Shown here piece by piece: positions 15,592 to 23,898 of a stretch of 50,836 nt of DNA. Made by a program: the position numbers and the translations under genes. Origin of the DNA: CAKXIK01 sp050947015 (lineage in GTDB: Bacteria > Bacillota > Clostridia > Oscillospirales > Acutalibacteraceae); NCBI GenBank assembly GCA_050947015.1, contig JBMNVT010000017.1, forward strand, positions 1 to 50,836. Direction: 5' to 3'. Below the pieces are notes generated by a model. It saw nothing but the letters and a program-made list of their open reading frames with translations, was not told the DNA's origin and ran no database searches. Each line of letters opens with the position of its first letter. Positions within the stretch are counted from its first letter, which is position 1.

Positions 15592-17019
15592 ATGTCCGTT
15601 TCTGAATTAACAAGAATTGAAAGCGATTCGATCGGCAGCCTGGAGGTTCCCGGCAACGCATATTACGGGGTGCAGTCGCTGCGCGCAAAGCAGAATTTTC
15701 CGATTACACAGCGCCCGCTGAACCAACGTTTTGTGCAGAATCTGGCACGCATCAAAAAAGCGGCGGCCATTACCAACCGACGCGCACAGGAGCTGGATAG
15801 TTCCAAGGCGGAAGCCATTGTGCGCGCCTGTGACGAGATTCTGGAGGGCAAGCTGCTGGATCAGTTTATTGTGGACGCGATTCAGGGCGGCGCAGGCACT
15901 TCGGCAAACATGAACGCCAACGAAGTGATTGCCAACCGCGCAATCGAACTTCTCGGCGGGCAGAAGGGCGATTATTCCGTTGTGCACCCGAACGATCATG
16001 TCAACATGGCGCAGTCCACCAACGATGTGATTCCCTCCGCCGGAAAGCTGACGGTACTGGATCTGGTGCCGCAGCTCACCGCTCAGCTCCATCGTCTGGA
16101 AGAGGCTTTGCTTGCCAAATCCCGCGAATTCGACCATGTGCTGAAAATGGGGCGTACTCAGCTGCAGGACGCGGTTCCGATGCGTCTGGGACAGACGTTT
16201 CATTCTTACGCATCCCTTATTGCTCGCGATATCCGCCGGATTGAGTGCGCGCAGCACCCGATGTACACACTGAATATGGGCGGCACCGCCATTGGAACGG
16301 CGATCAATGTCAGTTCCTTCTATTTTCATAATATTGTCCGTGAGCTTGGAGAAGAAACCGGGTATCCGTTGATGCAGGCCGCAGACCTGTTTGACGCAAC
16401 CGAAAATTTGGATGGATTTGTTGAGGTTTCCTCTGCTCTGAAAACGTGTGCCGTCGATCTTTCCAAAATGTGCAATGACCTTCGGCTGCTTTCCAGCGGA
16501 CCGAAAACCGGTCTGGCAGAGATTAATCTGCCTGCCAAACAGAACGGTTCTTCCATCATGCCCGGCAAAATCAATCCCGTAATTCCCGAAGTTGTATCGC
16601 AGGTGGCTTTTTCCGTCATCGGCAACGACATGACCATTACCATGGCAGCGGAAGGCGGTCAGATGGAGCTTAATGCATTTGAACCGGTTGCGTTCGACCG
16701 TCTGTTCGATTCACTGGAATCCATGACGCATGCCGTCCAGACGCTGGTAGACAACTGCATCACCGGTATCACCGCCAACGAGGCTCGCTGCAAACAGCTG
16801 GTGGACGGTTCTGTCGGTATGGCAACTGCGCTCTGCCCGTTCGTCGGTTACAAAAAATCCGCCGAAGTTGCAAAGCTTGCGCTTAAAACGGGCAAAACCG
16901 TGCGTGAGGTGGTGTTGGAGCAGAAGCTCCTGACCGCGCAGCAACTCGACACCATCCTTGATCCGCGCCGCATGACCACTCCGCTGGCCATGCACGAACC
17001 GATCGCGATGGCGGAATAA
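15592..17019 (+). CDS. aspA: aspartate ammonia-lyase
   Basis: Converts L-aspartate to fumarate and ammonia. 475 residues, the usual aspartase length. The fumarase/aspartase signature GSSIMPGKINPV occupies residues 319-330, with the catalytic Ser in the flexible loop (residue 320 or 321). TSANMNANEVIANRA and HPNDHVNMAQSTNDVIP match aspartase better than class II fumarase. The ATG at 15592 has AAGGAG nine bases upstream; an in-frame GTG is adjacent. Paired with a divergent Lrp-type regulator. It would feed aspartate into fumarate for respiration-like disposal or fermentation in an anaerobe. Confidence 0.92.
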   Translation: MSVSELTRIESDSIGSLEVPGNAYYGVQSLRAKQNFPITQRPLNQRFVQNLARIKKAAAITNRRAQELDSSKAEAIVRACDEILEGKLLDQFIVDAIQGGAGTSANMNANEVIANRAIELLGGQKGDYSVVHPNDHVNMAQSTNDVIPSAGKLTVLDLVPQLTAQLHRLEEALLAKSREFDHVLKMGRTQLQDAVPMRLGQTFHSYASLIARDIRRIECAQHPMYTLNMGGTAIGTAINVSSFYFHNIVRELGEETGYPLMQAADLFDATENLDGFVEVSSALKTCAVDLSKMCNDLRLLSSGPKTGLAEINLPAKQNGSSIMPGKINPVIPEVVSQVAFSVIGNDMTITMAAEGGQMELNAFEPVAFDRLFDSLESMTHAVQTLVDNCITGITANEARCKQLVDGSVGMATALCPFVGYKKSAEVAKLALKTGKTVREVVLEQKLLTAQQLDTILDPRRMTTPLAMHEPIAMAE

Positions 17020-17072
17020 ATGAACTTGCTTACACCTAATTTTTCGTTTACCCCAAACCCCCTTCTTAATGA

Positions 17073-17109
17073 CGGAAAACCGAGCCATGCTGGTGGCTCG
17101 GTTTTTCCG
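17073..17109 (+). terminator. intrinsic terminator after aspA
   Basis: Stem CGGAAAACCGAGCCA with its complement and a short loop, ending in a T-run, about 55 bases after the stop. Confidence 0.9.
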
Positions 17110-17154
17110 TTTTATAAAATCTTTTGGAATACCTCTCCCTCAAATTCCGCTTCC

Positions 17155-17895
17155 TCAATGTGCTGAACAGATAATAAACTCCTGAAAATCCTTTAAAAGC
17201 ATTTTTTCATCTCTCGATTCATAATAAAAATGACCCGATTCACGCAGCATTTTCACAATCGCATTTGTTTTATCTTTCAGAAGCACCGCTGTTTTCGGAG
17301 ATACCATTTCATCCTTTGCAGATAGATAAACATAGCATGGCGTTTGCAGTTTTTTTATTTGCTTCCTTGTTTTTCTGATTTCGGAAAAAAGCTCCGCGTA
17401 TCTTGGAATCCAGCCAATATAATGAAAAATATTATTATCCGGGGCAATGCTGTAAGCCTTTTTGGCCGCCATGACCCATCGTTCACCTGCGCCGGTCTTA
17501 TTCCGAAAAACTTGCCAACAGGTCTTTACCAACCTTGCTGTAATCCGTACTTTTAACGGAACATCCAACAAAAACAAGGCCTCGACAGAGGCTTCGCCTG
17601 CCTCCTGCAGCGCAAACAGCGTCCCCATGGAATGCGCCACTATATATATTTTCTTGCCCATGGAACGCAATTCACACAACGCTTCGCTAACCTGCAGTTT
17701 CCACACCGCCATAGACGCTGCCGAAAAATCTTTTGCTGTTCCGCAATGCCCTTTTAATGTCAGATTCCGAACCGTCCAGTCATTGGGAATCAGCTTGATA
17801 AAACGCTTGAAATGCTCCGGTGTGCCAAGAATTCCATGCACAAATAAAATTGCTGCATCTGAATCTCTCCTGTAAATGCTTTGTTCGTTTTCCAT
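17155..17895 (-). CDS. alpha/beta hydrolase
   Basis: 246 residues with a serine-hydrolase fold. LFVHGILGT (18-26) forms the oxyanion-hole region; the nucleophile is Ser89 in VAHSMG; Asp in YLSAKDEMVSP and His in ESGHFYY complete the triad. No signal peptide. It resembles small carboxylesterases or monoacylglycerol lipases. Its third codon positions look more A/T-rich than the neighbours (many AAA, ATT, TTT), hinting at a separate origin. It lies convergent to aspA and separated from csoR by a hairpin-repeat block. Confidence 0.82.
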   Translation of the reverse strand: MENEQSIYRRDSDAAILFVHGILGTPEHFKRFIKLIPNDWTVRNLTLKGHCGTAKDFSAASMAVWKLQVSEALCELRSMGKKIYIVAHSMGTLFALQEAGEASVEALFLLDVPLKVRITARLVKTCWQVFRNKTGAGERWVMAAKKAYSIAPDNNIFHYIGWIPRYAELFSEIRKTRKQIKKLQTPCYVYLSAKDEMVSPKTAVLLKDKTNAIVKMLRESGHFYYESRDEKMLLKDFQEFIICSAH

Positions 17896-17940
17896 TTCTG
17901 CCGCACCTGCAAATCTGAAGTATTACGTTCCTATTATAAC

Positions 17941-18012
17941 AAAGCTCCGGCCGGAAAACAATCGTCTTTCTGCCGGAGCTTTGCTTCTTCTTCTGCCGGA
18001 GCTTTGCTTCTT
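17941..18012. repeat. hairpin with duplicated 3' arm
   Basis: AAAGCTCCGGC (17941-17951) is complementary to GCCGGAGCTTT, which occurs twice, at 17972-17982 and 17995-18005. The second copy arises from a 22-bp direct repeat (17968-17989 and 17991-18012). Located downstream of csoR on the minus strand, it probably acts as its terminator with two alternative stems. Confidence 0.7.
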
Positions 18013-18026
18013 ATAAATACCCGCGA

Positions 18027-18290
18027 TTATCGGTTCACCTTTTCCAACAGAGAAATGATCTCTTCAATTTTTTCCTGCTCTTTTCCGCTTTCAAAGGCCT
18101 CTTTGACGCAATGGCTCATGTGAGCCTGCAAAATTTCCCGGTTTGCTTTACGCAGAATCGCCTCGGTCGCCAACAGCTGATTGGAAATATCGATGCAGTA
18201 CCGATCCTCCTCGACCATGCGCAGCAGCCCGTCCAGCTGCCCCCGGGCGGTTTTGAGCAGCCTCAAAACCTTCGTCTGATCCGCCATCAT
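18027..18290 (-). CDS. csoR: CsoR-family copper-sensing repressor
   Basis: 87-residue all-helical repressor. The Cu(I) ligand pattern is present: Cys32, His57 and Cys61 (C-x24-H-x3-C), which separates CsoR from formaldehyde- or nickel-sensing relatives. Copper binding releases DNA. It sits 32 bases downstream of the copA-copZ gene in the same direction, and a CsoR-like operator overlaps the copA promoter region at 20937-20960, so the operon is autoregulated. GGAGGG precedes the first of two tandem ATG codons. Confidence 0.92.
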   Translation of the reverse strand: MMADQTKVLRLLKTARGQLDGLLRMVEEDRYCIDISNQLLATEAILRKANREILQAHMSHCVKEAFESGKEQEKIEEIISLLEKVNR

Positions 18291-18322
18291 TGCTTTTCCC
18301 TCCCGTTTTCCTGTTTGCAGAA

Positions 18323-18553
18323 TCAGCCGAAAATGCCTTTTTTCTCGGTCACTGCGCCGGGTTGAAATCCTGCTTTTTCCACCGCATCCCGCAAAAACTG
18401 ATCTTCCACCGGGGCCGAAAGCGTCACGACCGCCGTCTTCTTTTTCAAGTCAACGGCTGCAGACGAAACGCCTTCCACAGCGGCAAGCGCTTTTTCGACG
18501 CTCATTTTGCAGTGTGCACAATGCATACCTTCCACGGCAATGATCTTTTTCAT
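18323..18553 (-). CDS. copZ: CopZ-like copper chaperone from internal start
   Basis: The 3' end of the copA frame can be translated alone from ATG 18553-18551. A perfect AGGAGG lies on the minus strand at 18567-18562, eight bases upstream. The product would be 76 residues, starting MKKIIAVEGMHCAHC and folding as one HMA domain, exactly the size and start of ordinary CopZ. A separate Cu(I) chaperone that delivers to CopA is therefore likely to be made alongside the fusion. An alternative is that an ancestral copA stop was lost and the ribosome site is a relic. Confidence 0.65.
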   Translation of the reverse strand: MKKIIAVEGMHCAHCKMSVEKALAAVEGVSSAAVDLKKKTAVVTLSAPVEDQFLRDAVEKAGFQPGAVTEKKGIFG

Positions 18554-20920
18554 CAGATGATCCTCCTGTTTTTCAATTTCTATTTTATTTTTCTCTTCAC
18601 CCGGCAGCCTTGCGGAATTGGATGCCGCATCGCCGAATGAAGGTTTGAACCAGCGCAGGCGCAAAGCGTTTGTCACAACGCAGACCGAACTGAGGCTCAT
18701 AGCCGCCGCGGCAAACATTGGGCTTAGCTGCCAGCCGGTGAGCGAAATAAAAACGCCTGCCGCGAGCGGAATTCCCAAAGAATTATAAAAGAATGCCCAA
18801 AACAGATTTTCGCGGATATTGCGGATAACGGCGCGGCTGAGCTGAAATGCGGCAACCGCATCGAGCAGGTCGCTCTTCATCAGTACAATGTCTGCGGATT
18901 CGATCGCCACATCGGTTCCCGCACCAATTGCAATACCGACATCTGCGCGTGAAAGCGCCGGCGCATCGTTGATCCCGTCGCCGATCATGGCAACTTTTGT
19001 GCCGTTCTTCTGCAACGAACGGATAACGCTTTCCTTTTCCTGCGGCAGAACCTCTGCCACAACGCGATCGATGGAAAGCTTTCGGCGAATTGCCTCGGCG
19101 GTCTGCCGACGATCGCCGGTCAGCATGACGACTTGCATTCCCATCCTCTGCAAAGCACGCACCGCACGCGCACTCGTCGGCTTCAGCAGATCGGCAGCGG
19201 CTATTACACCAAGCAGCCGCGTTCCAGCAGCAAACCAGAGCGGCGTTTTGCCGTCGTTTTCCAGCTGTAAAGCTTGTTTCCTCAGCTCTGCCGTATCAAT
19301 CGACGCTTCGAGCAGCATGGCTTCGTTGCCTGCAATCAGCCTTCTGCCCTGCACCAGAGCCGAAACGCCACGACCCGGATGAGCCTCAAATTCCTCTGCA
19401 GCCAAAATCGGGATCTGCTCCGCCGCAGCCGCTTCCAAAACGGATTCAGCCAGCGGGTGTTCGGAACGGCTTTCCACCGATGCGGCAAGCTGCAGCAGCT
19501 CCCGCGCGGACACTCCCCCAGCCGGCAGAATATCCGTTACATGCGGTTTTCCTTGGGTAACTGTTCCCGTTTTGTCAAGCACAACGGTCTTGACCAGATG
19601 TGCGTTCTCCAGCGCTTCGGCCGATTTGATCAGAATTCCGTTCTGCGCACCTTTTCCTGTACCGACCATAATGGCGACCGGTGTTGCCAGACCCAACGCG
19701 CAGGGACACGAAATAACCAACACCGCAATCCCGCTCGTAAGCGCAAATTCCACACTGCTGCCCAGAAGCAGCCACATCACCGCCGTAAGCGCAGCAATCG
19801 CCATGACAACCGGCACAAACACCCCGCTGATCCTGTCGGCCAGCTTCGCAATCGGCGCTTTGGAAGACGAAGCCTCTTCCACCAGCCGGATAATCTGAGA
19901 AAGGGTCGTATCCTCTCCCACCTTTTCAGCACGAAATTGCAGATACCCGGTTTTATTGACGGTAGCTCCTGTCACTAAATCTCCGACTCGTTTTTCCGCC
20001 GGGATGCTTTCCCCCGTGACGGCAGATTCATCCACTGCAGAGCTGCCCTGTGTTACCACGCCGTCCACCGGGATCTTTTGCCCAGGACGAACAATTACAA
20101 GATCTCCGACAACAACCTCTTCTGCAGGAATTGTGACCTCCTGCCCTTCCCTGAGGAGCGTCGCCGTTTCAGGCACCAGACCAATCAGCTTTTCGATTGC
20201 CTCGCCGGTTTTTCGCCGGGAACGCGACTCAAAATATTTGCCGAGCGTAATAAGCGTCAGGATCATGCCTGCCGATTCAAAATAAAGATTCTGGCTGTAC
20301 TGTGATGCCATCGTAAAATCATGATGCCCCAACCCCCAGCCGATACGGAAAATGGCAAAGATGCCATAACCTGCAGCCGCCGCTGCACCAAGCGCTATCA
20401 GTGTATCCATATTCGGCGCGCGGTGCCACAAGCTGCGAAATCCACCGGAAAAGTAATTCCGGTTCACCAGCAAAATTGGCAGCAGCAGCAAAAACTGCGA
20501 AAAAGCAAAGGTTACTGCATTTTCCGGGCCGTGCAGCCACGAATCGAGGAACTGTGGCGTCGGCTGCCCAATCGCCATAAACAACATATGGTACATCGAT
20601 ATGACCATCATGGGAATCAGGCATGCAAACGAAACCCACAGCCGCAGCCGAAACGATGGAGCGTCCGCTTTTTTCTTTTTCGCCTCTCCCTTCTTTTCAC
20701 GCGCTGCCGAATCCGGCAGAGAAGCGCCGTAGCCGGCCTGCTCCACCGCACGAATCACCGCAGAATCATCCGCCTGATCAGCGTCAAATGTGACCGTCAC
20801 ACTGTTTGTCAACAGGCTGACTTCCGCCTTTTTCACATGCGGCAGTGCGGAAACAGCCTTTTCCACATGCGCTGAACAGGAAGCACACGTCATTCCTGAA
20901 ACAAGATATTTCTTCTTCAT
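18323..20920 (-). CDS. copA: copper-exporting P1B-type ATPase with C-terminal CopZ domain
   Basis: Exports Cu(I) from the cytosol. 865 residues from the ATG at 20920 (AAAGGG seven bases upstream). Order: N-terminal HMA domain with GMTCASC (9-15); a Lys-rich linker; membrane helices; TGES loop (302-305); transport motif CPC (405-407); DKTGT (449-453) with the phosphorylated Asp; SEHP (486-489); GDGIND (647-652); the last helix pair has MSLSS (741-745). Unusually, residues 790-865 are a second HMA domain with GMHCAHC, equal to a free CopZ chaperone. That module has its own internal ribosome site and start (see 18323-18553). CopA usually carries its HMA domains only at the N-terminus. Confidence 0.93.
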   Translation of the reverse strand: MKKKYLVSGMTCASCSAHVEKAVSALPHVKKAEVSLLTNSVTVTFDADQADDSAVIRAVEQAGYGASLPDSAAREKKGEAKKKKADAPSFRLRLWVSFACLIPMMVISMYHMLFMAIGQPTPQFLDSWLHGPENAVTFAFSQFLLLLPILLVNRNYFSGGFRSLWHRAPNMDTLIALGAAAAAGYGIFAIFRIGWGLGHHDFTMASQYSQNLYFESAGMILTLITLGKYFESRSRRKTGEAIEKLIGLVPETATLLREGQEVTIPAEEVVVGDLVIVRPGQKIPVDGVVTQGSSAVDESAVTGESIPAEKRVGDLVTGATVNKTGYLQFRAEKVGEDTTLSQIIRLVEEASSSKAPIAKLADRISGVFVPVVMAIAALTAVMWLLLGSSVEFALTSGIAVLVISCPCALGLATPVAIMVGTGKGAQNGILIKSAEALENAHLVKTVVLDKTGTVTQGKPHVTDILPAGGVSARELLQLAASVESRSEHPLAESVLEAAAAEQIPILAAEEFEAHPGRGVSALVQGRRLIAGNEAMLLEASIDTAELRKQALQLENDGKTPLWFAAGTRLLGVIAAADLLKPTSARAVRALQRMGMQVVMLTGDRRQTAEAIRRKLSIDRVVAEVLPQEKESVIRSLQKNGTKVAMIGDGINDAPALSRADVGIAIGAGTDVAIESADIVLMKSDLLDAVAAFQLSRAVIRNIRENLFWAFFYNSLGIPLAAGVFISLTGWQLSPMFAAAAMSLSSVCVVTNALRLRWFKPSFGDAASNSARLPGEEKNKIEIEKQEDHLMKKIIAVEGMHCAHCKMSVEKALAAVEGVSSAAVDLKKKTAVVTLSAPVEDQFLRDAVEKAGFQPGAVTEKKGIFG

Positions 20921-20936
20921 ATTCAAGCCCTTTCTT

Positions 20937-20960
20937 TATACACCACCCCCGTGGGGTATA
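20937..20960. promoter_or_regulatory. CsoR operator
   Basis: On the minus strand TATACCCCACGGGGGTGG is close to the Firmicutes CsoR box (ATACCCTACGGGGGTAT), with an outer TATAC/GTATA dyad. It lies immediately after the -10 of the copA promoter, suited to block transcription. Confidence 0.8.
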
Positions 20961-20963
20961 AAC

Positions 20964-20992
20964 AGTATAATATTTTTTACTCGTTTTGTCAA
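20964..20992 (-). promoter_or_regulatory. promoter of copA-copZ-csoR
   Basis: TTGACA (20992-20987) and TATACT (20969-20964) with a 17-base spacer. Confidence 0.85.
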
Positions 20993-21009
20993 GAATAGTT
21001 TTGCCCCGA

Positions 21010-21047
21010 AAAAAGAAAAATCCCGCACCGGTCGGTTGGATGCGGGA
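21010..21047 (-). terminator. terminator of the ttcA-like gene
   Basis: TCCCGCATCC pairs with GGTGCGGGA on the minus strand, followed by a T-rich run; it separates this gene from the copper promoter. Confidence 0.8.
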
Positions 21048-21086
21048 CGGAACGGCACTGGAACAGAACTGCCGTCATGCTGAATT

Positions 21087-21911
21087 TTATTTGTCGTAAT
21101 CGTCCAAAAAATTGTGTTCCCCGGCTGAATCCCTCCAACCCAGAACCGTTTCCAGATTGACGCATTCGGCACTGTGAAAAATATTGCTGGCAACATTGCT
21201 GTTTTCCCGTTCCAGCTGCGCAATCAGCTTCTTGACCGTTTGCCGCTTGGAACCGTCGGTTCCTGCGGCCTCGTTCTGTTCGGCAACACGGCAGGCACAT
21301 CGGATAAACGAAAGGTCGTTATACCGCGCCCAAGCAACAATATCTGCCTCCCGCACCAAATACAGCGGACGGATGAGCTGCATGCCTGCGTAATGCGCGC
21401 TGTGCAGCTTTGGCATCATCGTACGCATTTCGGCACCGTAAAGCATACTCATGAGCGTGGTTTCAATCACATCGTCAAAATGATGGCCGAGCGCAATTTT
21501 GTTGCATCCAAGCTCCTGCGCATGCTTGTACAGACAGCCGCGCCGCATTCGGGCGCAAAGGTAACACGGCGACTTGGCCGATTCGCCGACTACCTCAAAA
21601 ATGCGTGCAGAAAATGATGTCAGCGGCAAACCGAGAATTTCGGCATTTTCAGCCACCCTCCGCGCGTTCTCTTCACGGTAACCCGGATCCATTGCTAAAA
21701 AAACCAACTCAAACGGCAGTTCGGAATAGCGCTGAAGCATCTGCAAACATTTTGCCAGCAGCATGGAATCCTTCCCGCCGGAAATGCACACGGCAATTTT
21801 GTCTCCCGACTGAATCAAACCGTAATCCTTGATCCCTCCGACAAACCGGTTCCAGATTGCTTTGCGGTATTTTTTGCTGATGCTTCGCTCAATTTGCCGG
21901 CAGCGATCCAT
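21087..21911 (-). CDS. TtcA-like tRNA thiolation enzyme
   Basis: 274 residues of the PP-loop ATPase family. SGGKDS (44-49) binds ATP and adenylates the tRNA base. Cys116 and Cys119 (PCYLCARMRRG) and a later Cys in FIRCACR are the expected ligands of the [4Fe-4S] cluster used by TtcA/TtuA enzymes. LGHHFDDVIETTLM is the conserved second block. Escherichia coli TtcA makes 2-thiocytidine at tRNA position 32; some Firmicutes relatives may have other targets, so I leave the symbol blank. Monocistronic. Confidence 0.85.
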   Translation of the reverse strand: MDRCRQIERSISKKYRKAIWNRFVGGIKDYGLIQSGDKIAVCISGGKDSMLLAKCLQMLQRYSELPFELVFLAMDPGYREENARRVAENAEILGLPLTSFSARIFEVVGESAKSPCYLCARMRRGCLYKHAQELGCNKIALGHHFDDVIETTLMSMLYGAEMRTMMPKLHSAHYAGMQLIRPLYLVREADIVAWARYNDLSFIRCACRVAEQNEAAGTDGSKRQTVKKLIAQLERENSNVASNIFHSAECVNLETVLGWRDSAGEHNFLDDYDK

Positions 21912-22026
21912 GACGAATTCTCCTTTCGAAATCAGGAACGTTGTATTATTTTACCCCGCAAACGCGTTTTTCGCAAGAGGAAACCCGATTGATTCCCAAA
22001 CCATTATAAAATATGTAAAAATCATA

Positions 22027-22055
22027 TGGACAACAGGAAAAGATAATGTTATACT
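22027..22055 (+). promoter_or_regulatory. promoter of the FabG-like SDR
   Basis: TGGACA (22027-22032) and TATACT (22050-22055), 17-base spacer. Confidence 0.7.
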
Positions 22056-22063
22056 TTTAACAA

Positions 22064-22080
22064 TGTGTCGCTACGACACA
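22064..22080. promoter_or_regulatory. palindromic operator TGTGTCG-CTA-CGACACA
   Basis: A perfect 7-bp inverted repeat with a 3-base centre, starting nine bases after the -10. Size and place suit a TetR- or GntR-type repressor site. The cognate regulator is not evident in the window. Confidence 0.65.
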
Positions 22081-22133
22081 CCATCAAATACCGCGGGCCG
22101 CACGCCCGCTTTTGCAGCAAAGGAGCAAAGAAA

Positions 22134-22877
22134 ATGTTAAATGGAAAAGTAGCCATCGTTACCGGAGGTACCCGGGGAATCGGGTTTGCAGTTGTTGAAA
22201 CCTTTTTGAAAAACGGCGCCAAGGTGGCGTTGTTTGGCTCGCGTCAGGAAACCGTTGACAAAGCGTTGACAAAGCTGAAGGAAGAAAACCCGGCTTGGGA
22301 GGTCATCGGCCTTTGCCCGCCGCTGGCCGATTACCGTGCAGTGGAGTCCGCGTGCGCTCTTGTGAAGGAAAAATTCGGTCGCATTGACATTTTGGTCAAC
22401 AACGCCGGGGTTTCTGCCCGCGCATCGATTTATGATTACGACCCGGATGATTTCAAGAAAATTATGGATTTGAATGTAACCGCAGTATTCAACTGCTCCA
22501 AGGCTGTAGCTCCCACAATGCGAGAACAGGGCGGCGGCGTAATCCTGAACACAAGTTCCATGGTCAGCTTTTACGGTCAGCGTTCCGGCGTGGGATATCC
22601 GACTTCCAAATTTGCCATCAACGGCATGACCAAAAGCCTTGCCCGCGAGCTTGGCCCGGATAATATCCGTGTCAACGCGGTTGCTCCCGGCGTTACCCGT
22701 ACGGACATGGTCGCTGCGCTGCCGGCAGACATGGTTGCACGGCTGACTGCAACGATCCCTCTTGGCCGCGTCGGGGAACCTCAGGAAGTCGCCAACGCAT
22801 TCCTGTTCCTTGCAAGCGATCTGGCAAGCTATGTGACGGGCACCGTACTTTCGGTGGACGGCGCAACCATGACCTGA
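22134..22877 (+). CDS. FabG-like short-chain dehydrogenase
   Basis: 247 residues, standard for 3-oxoacyl-ACP reductase-like SDRs. TGGTRGIG is the cofactor loop, VNNAG the structural motif, and the catalytic residues are Ser in TSSMVS with Tyr/Lys in YPTSK. The C-terminal SYVTGTVLSVDGA is typical. It stands alone rather than in a fatty-acid cluster, with its own repressible promoter, so it is more likely a catabolic or detoxifying dehydrogenase than the housekeeping FabG. Substrate unknown. AAAGGAG precedes the ATG at 22134. Confidence 0.85.
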   Translation: MLNGKVAIVTGGTRGIGFAVVETFLKNGAKVALFGSRQETVDKALTKLKEENPAWEVIGLCPPLADYRAVESACALVKEKFGRIDILVNNAGVSARASIYDYDPDDFKKIMDLNVTAVFNCSKAVAPTMREQGGGVILNTSSMVSFYGQRSGVGYPTSKFAINGMTKSLARELGPDNIRVNAVAPGVTRTDMVAALPADMVARLTATIPLGRVGEPQEVANAFLFLASDLASYVTGTVLSVDGATMT

Positions 22878-22899
22878 CCGACACCAGACAATCAGAAAA

Positions 22900-22939
22900 C
22901 GAACCGGATTTCCAGCGAGAAATCCGGTTCGCTTTTTTA
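22900..22939. terminator. bidirectional terminator, SDR / cysK
   Basis: CGAACCGGATTTC and its complement around CAGCGA with T-run downstream; the minus-strand side overlaps the last codon of cysK. Confidence 0.9.
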
Positions 22940-23869
22940 TTCCGCAAACAACGCAGTGGAAAGATAACGATCTCCCGTGTCCGGCAGAAGAACCACGATG
23001 GTCTTCCCTTCGTTTTCCGACCGGAGCGCAAGCTGAGTTGCCGCCCAAAGCGCCGCTCCGGAAGAAATTCCGACCAGAACGCCCTCTGTATGGGCAAGCT
23101 CGCGCCCGGTTGCAAAGGCCGCTTCATTTTCTACGGGGATTATTTCATCGTAAACCCCGGTGTTCAACACCTCCGGTACAAAACCCGCGCCGATTCCCTG
23201 TATTTTGTGCGGACCGGAAACACCCTTGGAAAGCACCGGAGAAGCGGCCGGTTCCACCGCCGCCACACGAATAGCCGGGTTTTTGCTCTTGAGAAATTCG
23301 CCGACGCCTGTGACCGTACCGCCGGTACCGACACCCGCAACAAAACAATCGATCTTGCCATCGGTATCCTCCCAAATTTCCGGGCCGGTGGAGGCGCGGT
23401 GTGCCGCCGGGTTTGCCTGGTTGGCAAATTGACCGGGAATCAGGCTGCCGGGAATCTGCGCGGCAAGCTCCTGCGCCTTTGCAATGGCACCCTTCATGCC
23501 CGCCGCACCGTCGGTCAGCACAATCTTTGCACCATAGGCCTTGAGCAGGCTGCGCCGCTCCACGCTCATCGTTTCCGGCATGGTGAGGATCACCTGATAT
23601 CCGCGCACCGCCGCAACTGCCGCCAGACCGATCCCCGTATTGCCGCTGGTCGGCTCAATAATAGTTGCGCCCGGTTTGAGCAGCCCCTTCTGCTCGGCGT
23701 CGTCCAGCATCGCTCTTGCCACACGATCCTTTACGCTGCCCGCCGGATTGAACGATTCCAGCTTGACCAGAAGGTTCACTTTCAATCCATATGCCTTCTC
23801 ATAGCGGTTCAGTTTGAGCAACGGTGTTCTGCCGATCAGCTCTTCCATACTCTGATAAATATTTGCCAT
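22937..23869 (-). CDS. cysK: cysteine synthase (O-acetylserine sulfhydrylase)
   Basis: Makes L-cysteine from O-acetylserine and sulfide with PLP. 310 residues. The PLP lysine is Lys47 in NPAGSVKDR, the phosphate and substrate loop is TSGNTG (74-79), and GVGTGGTVTGVG holds the cofactor phosphate. ISSGAA near the C-terminus binds PLP N1. AAGGGGG lies upstream of the ATG. The gene follows a 140-base leader that encodes a Cys-rich peptide (23899-23970) behind a sigma-A promoter, so expression is probably tied to cysteine supply. Confidence 0.93.
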   Translation of the reverse strand: MANIYQSMEELIGRTPLLKLNRYEKAYGLKVNLLVKLESFNPAGSVKDRVARAMLDDAEQKGLLKPGATIIEPTSGNTGIGLAAVAAVRGYQVILTMPETMSVERRSLLKAYGAKIVLTDGAAGMKGAIAKAQELAAQIPGSLIPGQFANQANPAAHRASTGPEIWEDTDGKIDCFVAGVGTGGTVTGVGEFLKSKNPAIRVAAVEPAASPVLSKGVSGPHKIQGIGAGFVPEVLNTGVYDEIIPVENEAAFATGRELAHTEGVLVGISSGAALWAATQLALRSENEGKTIVVLLPDTGDRYLSTALFAE

Positions 23870-23898
23870 GATAAATTCCCCCTTGTAATTGAATGATT

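Noticed and set aside
22134..22877. Housekeeping fabG of fatty-acid synthesis
   Set aside because: Sequence fits, but no fab, acp or plsX genes surround it and it has its own operator, so only the family name was given.
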